Assembly: GCA_039805865.1 (NCBI GenBank)
Contig: JBDLTI010000062.1
Coordinates: 1-10,336, forward strand
Origin: Fluviibacter sp039805865
GTDB taxonomy: Bacteria; Pseudomonadota; Gammaproteobacteria; Burkholderiales; Rhodocyclaceae
Reading direction: 5' to 3'
Length of the DNA stretch: 10,336 nucleotides
Shown here: positions 6,751 through 10,336 of the stretch, one piece after another
Layout of the letters: each line of letters opens with the position of its first letter
How positions within the stretch are numbered: position 1 is the first letter of the stretch
Translations under genes and position numbers: made by a program
The notes under the pieces: model-generated
Databases searched by the model: none
Told to the model about the DNA's origin: nothing
Seen by the model: only the letters and a program-made list of their open reading frames with translations

Positions 6751-7950
6751 ATGAGCCAGACCACCGAACTTAAAGCAGGCACACCGGCATTCCGCCGCGC
6801 CAACTGGGCGCTGATCCTGGGCGGATTTGCCTGCTTTACCTTGCTGTATGGCACACAGCCCTTATTGCCGGAATTTACCGAGTCATTTGGCATATCGCCC
6901 ACCATGGCAAGTCTGACAGTGTCTGCCGGCACGCTCACCCTGGCGTTTCTGCTGATTCCGCTCAGCATGTTGTCCGATAAGTTTGGCCGTGCACCCCTGA
7001 TGAAAGGCGCGCTCCTAGGCGCCACACTATTTGCCTGGGCTTCGGCTTTTGCGCCCAACTTTGAATGGCTCGTACTCTCTCGAGCTGGCGTTGGTGCGTG
7101 TATCGCTGCACTGCCCGCCGCCGCCATGGCTTATCTGGGAGAGGAAATCAGCGCGGCCTCTCGTGGCAAGGTGATGGGCATGTATATCGCAGGCAACGCA
7201 CTCGGCGGTATGTTTGGTCGCTTTCTTTCTGCCGTTGTCACGCAATACAGCAACTGGCACTATGGCCTCGCTGCACTCGCTTTGGTCGGCATTATCTGTA
7301 CCCTGCTATTTTGGCGACTGCTGCCACAGGCGCGCCATTTCAAAACGCGCTCGCTGGCACCTGGCGCATTGTGGATTGATGTACGCCGTATCTACAGCGA
7401 TCCCGGATTGCCGTGGCTTTTCACAACTGCATTTTTAATTATGGGTGCCTTTGTCAGCATCTATAACTATCTTGGCTTCAGATTAAGTGAAGCACCCTAT
7501 AACTTAGGCCCGGCAGCGATTGGCACCGTGTTTTTACTGTACGCCCTGGGCAGCGCCTCATCTGCCCTCGCCGGACATCTGGTTGACCAGTACGGCCGGG
7601 GCAAGATCATGCTGATCATGATTAGTGCCATGGCCCTAGGGGTATTGGCTACCCTGGACAGTCAACTAATCGTCATCATTTTCGGCCTGGCCCTGTTTAC
7701 CTTTGGCTACTTCGCCACGCATGCCATTGCGAGCGGCTGGGTAGGTTTTCGCGCCGGAGAGCGCCGCGGGCTGGTTTCCGCACTTTATTTATCCAGTTAC
7801 TACCTGGGCAGCAGCTTCCTAGGCAGCACCTCAGGCCCGCTCTGGACCAACTATCGTTGGCCCGGCATGGTCGTCGGCCTCATGGTCTGTGTCGGGCTAG
7901 TCTTTGCCATCGGACTGTACCTCAGCCGCATGGAAAAAACCGCCCGTTAA
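6751..7950 (+). CDS. MFS transporter, YnfM-like (DHA1-type exporter)
   Basis: The 399-residue inner-membrane protein has about twelve hydrophobic helices. The N-terminal AFRRANWALILGGFACFTLL, YGTQPLLPEF (33-42) and motif A (LSDKFGRAPLM, Asp76 to Arg80) match the YnfM-like branch of the major facilitator superfamily. So does the C-terminal region containing ASGWVGFRAGERRGLVSALY and YLGSSFLGSTSGPLW. These are usually annotated as arabinose-efflux or drug-efflux permeases without a proven substrate. The ATG at 6751 is chosen because GAG (6741-6743) lies 7 bases before it and the protein then starts MSQTTELKAG; the ATG at 6718 would add 11 residues and leave only 6 bp to the divergent EamA gene. 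There is no terminator before the convergent neighbour, whose stop codon is 1 bp away. Family is confident; substrate is unknown. Confidence 0.9.
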   Translation: MSQTTELKAGTPAFRRANWALILGGFACFTLLYGTQPLLPEFTESFGISPTMASLTVSAGTLTLAFLLIPLSMLSDKFGRAPLMKGALLGATLFAWASAFAPNFEWLVLSRAGVGACIAALPAAAMAYLGEEISAASRGKVMGMYIAGNALGGMFGRFLSAVVTQYSNWHYGLAALALVGIICTLLFWRLLPQARHFKTRSLAPGALWIDVRRIYSDPGLPWLFTTAFLIMGAFVSIYNYLGFRLSEAPYNLGPAAIGTVFLLYALGSASSALAGHLVDQYGRGKIMLIMISAMALGVLATLDSQLIVIIFGLALFTFGYFATHAIASGWVGFRAGERRGLVSALYLSSYYLGSSFLGSTSGPLWTNYRWPGMVVGLMVCVGLVFAIGLYLSRMEKTAR

Positions 7951-7951
7951 A

Positions 7952-8377
7952 TTACTGGCGTGGCGTATAAACGCCATCCACAGACTTCAAAGCATTACGA
8001 TTCTGAGCATCAGTCCCGCAGGTACCCTTGAGTCCATGAATCACCACGGCATTGGGCTCGTTACGGAAATAGAACGCACATTCGCCATTTTCATTGGCAT
8101 AAAGAAACTCATCGGCATTTGCAGTGCGCGTGGCCCAACCCCACAGCGTCAAGCAATCACCGGGGCCATTGGCACAGCCCTGACCCGGTGTGATATTGCC
8201 GCTTGAAAGTCGGAAATTAAAACCACCACTATTCAAACCCGTCACAGCAATTTCCGACCGCTCACCTTTAAGAAACCAACCCGACAGATTCGTTTCCAAT
8301 GCGCCGGCAAAGGCCGTTGCCGAAACGCCCAGACTCAGTGCCACCAGTGTTTGGGCAATAGTTCTCTTTTTAATCAT
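7952..8377 (-). CDS. Small exported protein with four cysteines, unrecognised
   Basis: The 141-residue product begins with a clear Sec signal peptide: MIKKR, a hydrophobic core about 7-20, and the AFA|G cleavage motif after Ala24. The mature part is about 117 residues. It has cysteines at 68, 75, 100 and 120, enough for two disulfides in the periplasm or outside. It is rich in Gly and Asn and ends KSVDGVYTPRQ. I do not recognise a family. The fold looks beta-rich (alternating segments such as EIAVTGL, NFRLSS, GECAFYFRN, AVVIHGL). A good AAAGGA ribosome site lies 7 bases upstream of the ATG. It diverges from the lipoprotein gene with 86 bp between starts, so the two envelope proteins could share regulation. 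Coding status is well supported by signal peptide, ribosome site and fit between neighbours. Confidence 0.75.
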   Translation of the reverse strand: MIKKRTIAQTLVALSLGVSATAFAGALETNLSGWFLKGERSEIAVTGLNSGGFNFRLSSGNITPGQGCANGPGDCLTLWGWATRTANADEFLYANENGECAFYFRNEPNAVVIHGLKGTCGTDAQNRNALKSVDGVYTPRQ

Positions 8378-8463
8378 CCTTCATTCCTTTGAGCAAGATC
8401 GTTCATGAATCAATGAATTGCTTTAAGCTTACGACATTCTAAGGTTTTATTTGCAAGGCGCTC
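8378..8463. promoter_or_regulatory. Divergent promoter region of the exported protein and lipoprotein genes
   Basis: This 86-bp AT-rich gap separates two divergent starts and must hold or overlap both promoters. It contains a small inverted repeat (TTCAT and ATGAA around 8403-8416, including the 8-bp palindrome TTCATGAA). I could not place convincing -35/-10 pairs on either strand. Confidence 0.35.
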
Positions 8464-8730
8464 ATGCAACGCTTCACCCGAATTCTCTTTACGCTACTAG
8501 CCTGTTCAATGCTCGCAGCCTGTTCTGGCCCCCAGGTACTCAGCCAGACACCCGATAGCATTACCTTTGCCTTCCCTAGTGGCCGATATGGTGTGGAAGA
8601 CGTCAAAGAAGATGCCGAAGCCTATTGCAAGAAACGCGGCCTCAATGCAGAACTCCGTGGCAACAAAGCCTGCACGGCGCCCTGCCTGAGCTGTCCGCTG
8701 CAATGCCGCGCCACGTTTATCTGTAACTGA
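8464..8730 (+). CDS. Small cysteine-rich lipoprotein, unknown function
   Basis: The 88-residue product has a lipoprotein signal peptide with lipobox LAAC (17-20), so Cys20 should be lipidated and the protein anchored in the inner or outer membrane. Ser at +2 favours the outer membrane by the Lol rule. The mature 69 residues contain ITFAFPSGRYGVEDVKEDAE followed by AYCKKRGLNAEL, a pattern seen in small lipoproteins with a helix carrying one Cys after an N-terminal strand. A dense cysteine tail follows (Cys70, 74, 77, 81 and 87, with CxxxCxxCxxxC spacing). Together with Cys55 this gives six mature cysteines, which may form disulfides or bind a metal. AAGG lies 5 bases before the ATG. The stop is 2 bp before the ABC-F start, so the two are very likely co-transcribed. 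Lipoprotein status is confident; function is unknown. Confidence 0.8.
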   Translation: MQRFTRILFTLLACSMLAACSGPQVLSQTPDSITFAFPSGRYGVEDVKEDAEAYCKKRGLNAELRGNKACTAPCLSCPLQCRATFICN

Positions 8731-8732
8731 AC

Positions 8733-10336
8733 ATGATCACTCTGAAGAACATCACCCTGCGCCGCGGCGCACGGGTACTGCTGGATGATGCCAGCTGCAC
8801 CATTAACCCCGGTGAACGTGTTGGCCTCGTTGGCCGCAACGGCGCGGGCAAATCCACCTTATTTGCCTTGCTTAACGGCACCCTGCATGAGGATCGCGGC
8901 GACTTCAGCATTCCCACCCAGTGGCAAATGGCCCAGGTTGCGCAGGACATGCCGGAGACTGAGGACAGCGCCACCCGTTTTGTTATCGAGGGCGATACCC
9001 GCTTGATGGCGGCTGAAGCCGAAGTAGCTACTGCCGAAGCCAGCGATGACGGCGAACGTATGGGTCATGCCTATGCCCTACTCAATGATGTCGGCGCCCA
9101 CGATGCACAATCCCGTGCCCAGGCGCTGATTCTGGGACTGGGTTTCAAAACCAGTGAATTGAATCAGCCGGTGAATAGCTTCTCCGGTGGCTGGCGCATG
9201 CGCCTGCAGCTGGCACGCGCCCTGATGTGTCCATCAGACCTGCTGCTGCTCGACGAACCAACCAATCACCTGGATCTAGATGCTTTAGTCTGGCTGGAAG
9301 CCTGGCTCAAGCGTTACTCCGGGACCCTCGTTGTGATCAGCCATGACCGGGAATTTCTCGATGCCGTGACCAATGTCACGCTGCATATCGATCACGGCAA
9401 GCTCGTGCGCTACGGCGGCAACTACAGCGCCTTTGAAGATCTGCGTGCTGAGCAGCTCGCCATTCAACAGGCTTCTTTTGCCAAACAACAGGAAAAAATC
9501 GCGCACCTGCAGTCTTTCATCAACCGCTTTAAGGCCAAGGCCAGTAAAGCCAAGCAGGCACAAAGTCGGGTTAAAGCCCTGGAGCGCATGGAAAAGATTG
9601 CGCCGGTGCTGGCCGATGCCGAGTTCACCTTTACCTTTGATGAACCGGGCGCGCTACCTAACCCCATGCTGGCCATGGAAGATGCCAGCTTTGGCTATCC
9701 ACCACCTGCTGATGCTGCACCAGACACCCCGCCTACGATCATCGTTGAACACGTGAATCGCTCGGTACTCGCCGGCCAGCGCATCGGCATTCTGGGTGCG
9801 AACGGCCAGGGTAAATCAACACTGGTTAAAACCATTGCCCAGACGCTACCGGTACAGGCCGGCACACTCACTGAAGGCCGTGGTCTCACCATTGGTTACT
9901 TTGCCCAGCAGGAGCTGGATGTATTAACCGCCAACGCCACACCGATGGAGCACATGATCCGCCTAGCCAAAGCGGCGATTGCCACTGGCAAGACGCAAGG
10001 CCGCGACATGCGGGAACAGAACCTGCGTACCTATCTGGGCACCTTCAACTTTAGTGGTGACCAGGTCATGCAACCGGTTGGCACCATGAGCGGTGGCGAA
10101 AAAGCGCGTCTGGTATTGGCCATGATTGTGTGGCAACGCCCCAACCTGTTGCTGCTCGATGAACCGACGAACCATCTGGATCTGGCAACGCGCGAAGCCC
10201 TAGCCATGGCCCTGAACGAGTTTGAAGGTACCGTGATGCTAGTCAGCCACGATCGCGCCTTATTGCGTTCGGTCTGCGACAGCTTCTGGCTGGTCTCGCG
10301 TGGCGGGGTGTCTGACTTTGATGGCGACCTGGATGA
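8733..10336 (+). CDS. yheS: ABC-F family ATPase, YheS-like, 3' truncated by window end
   Basis: The frame runs from ATG 8733 to the window edge without a stop, giving 534 residues of an expected roughly 630-640. It is a soluble ABC-F protein with two ATPase domains and no membrane segments. Domain 1 has Walker A GRNGAGKS (34-41), signature SGG (151-153) and Walker B with LLLLDEPTNHLD (Asp174, Glu175). Domain 2 has Walker A GANGQGKS (355-362), signature SGGEK (453-457) and DEPTNHLD (476-483). Both SHDR H-loops are present. The charged helical linker (about 235-300, with FINRFKAKASKAKQAQSRVK) is the P-site tRNA-interacting motif region of ABC-F proteins, which bind the ribosomal E site and help restart stalled translation. 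A short Pro/Ala-rich insert (323-334) precedes domain 2. There is no strong ribosome site before the ATG, so translation may be coupled to the upstream lipoprotein. Confidence 0.93.
   Translation, partial: MITLKNITLRRGARVLLDDASCTINPGERVGLVGRNGAGKSTLFALLNGTLHEDRGDFSIPTQWQMAQVAQDMPETEDSATRFVIEGDTRLMAAEAEVATAEASDDGERMGHAYALLNDVGAHDAQSRAQALILGLGFKTSELNQPVNSFSGGWRMRLQLARALMCPSDLLLLDEPTNHLDLDALVWLEAWLKRYSGTLVVISHDREFLDAVTNVTLHIDHGKLVRYGGNYSAFEDLRAEQLAIQQASFAKQQEKIAHLQSFINRFKAKASKAKQAQSRVKALERMEKIAPVLADAEFTFTFDEPGALPNPMLAMEDASFGYPPPADAAPDTPPTIIVEHVNRSVLAGQRIGILGANGQGKSTLVKTIAQTLPVQAGTLTEGRGLTIGYFAQQELDVLTANATPMEHMIRLAKAAIATGKTQGRDMREQNLRTYLGTFNFSGDQVMQPVGTMSGGEKARLVLAMIVWQRPNLLLLDEPTNHLDLATREALAMALNEFEGTVMLVSHDRALLRSVCDSFWLVSRGGVSDFDGDLD

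Noticed and set aside
6621..7127. 168-residue minus-strand open frame over the start of the MFS gene
   Set aside because: It overlaps two well-supported genes (EamA and MFS) in other frames and has low-complexity composition without a domain.
7904..8206. 100-residue plus-strand open frame between the MFS gene and the lipoprotein
   Set aside because: It overlaps the end of the MFS frame and runs antisense to the signal-peptide protein, with no ribosome site or motif.
9285..9563. Minus-strand open frames inside the ABC-F gene (also 9464-9676, 9695-9892, 9963-10175)
   Set aside because: All lie opposite the continuous ABC-F frame with intact Walker and signature motifs; they are shadows.
1..10336. 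Mobile elements, CRISPR repeats, tRNA/rRNA genes, defence or secretion systems
   Set aside because: No transposase or integrase, no direct-repeat array, no tRNA-like cloverleaf and no defence-family motifs were found by reading both strands; the content is core chromosomal.

Overview
The window reads as an ordinary stretch of a moderately GC-rich proteobacterial chromosome, most likely a betaproteobacterium. That assignment is inference. It rests on the gene content: a polyhydroxyalkanoate phasin of the betaproteobacterial type, a YheS-type ABC-F protein, a long OFA-family transporter and bacterial GlmS/CysK. It does not rest on a marker gene. Coding density is very high and nothing looks like a plasmid, phage, insertion sequence, CRISPR array or RNA gene.

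Layout, left to right. (1) The 3' part of an OFA-type major facilitator transporter on the plus strand (1-1356) converges on glmS on the minus strand (1426-3255). A symmetrical hairpin that can terminate transcription in both directions lies between them. (2) glmS diverges from cysK (3421-4353, plus). The 165-bp gap holds a perfect TATAAT for glmS and a 12-bp perfect palindrome. cysK ends at a strong intrinsic terminator. (3) A phasin (4423-4965) and a DUF2237 protein (5022-5411) both lie on the minus strand, 56 bp apart. (4) A DUF423 membrane protein (5462-5866, plus) meets an EamA/DMT exporter (5863-6711, minus) tail to tail, with overlapping stop codons. (5) The EamA gene diverges, across only 39 bp, from a YnfM-like MFS exporter (6751-7950, plus). 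(6) That exporter converges, 1 bp apart, on an unrecognised small exported protein with four cysteines (7952-8377, minus). (7) The exported-protein gene diverges from a small cysteine-rich lipoprotein gene (8464-8730, plus). Two bases after the lipoprotein comes a YheS-like ABC-F ATPase (8733 to the window end, truncated).

The genes do not form one pathway. They are housekeeping enzymes (glucosamine-6-phosphate and cysteine synthesis), a storage-granule surface protein, three transporters, a translation-associated ATPase and several small conserved or unknown proteins. I see no convincing novel multi-gene system. The items most worth a second look are the two unrecognised exported proteins, the lipoprotein/ABC-F coupling, the DUF2237 cysteine set, the palindrome upstream of cysK, and an unusual Val at GlmS position 6.
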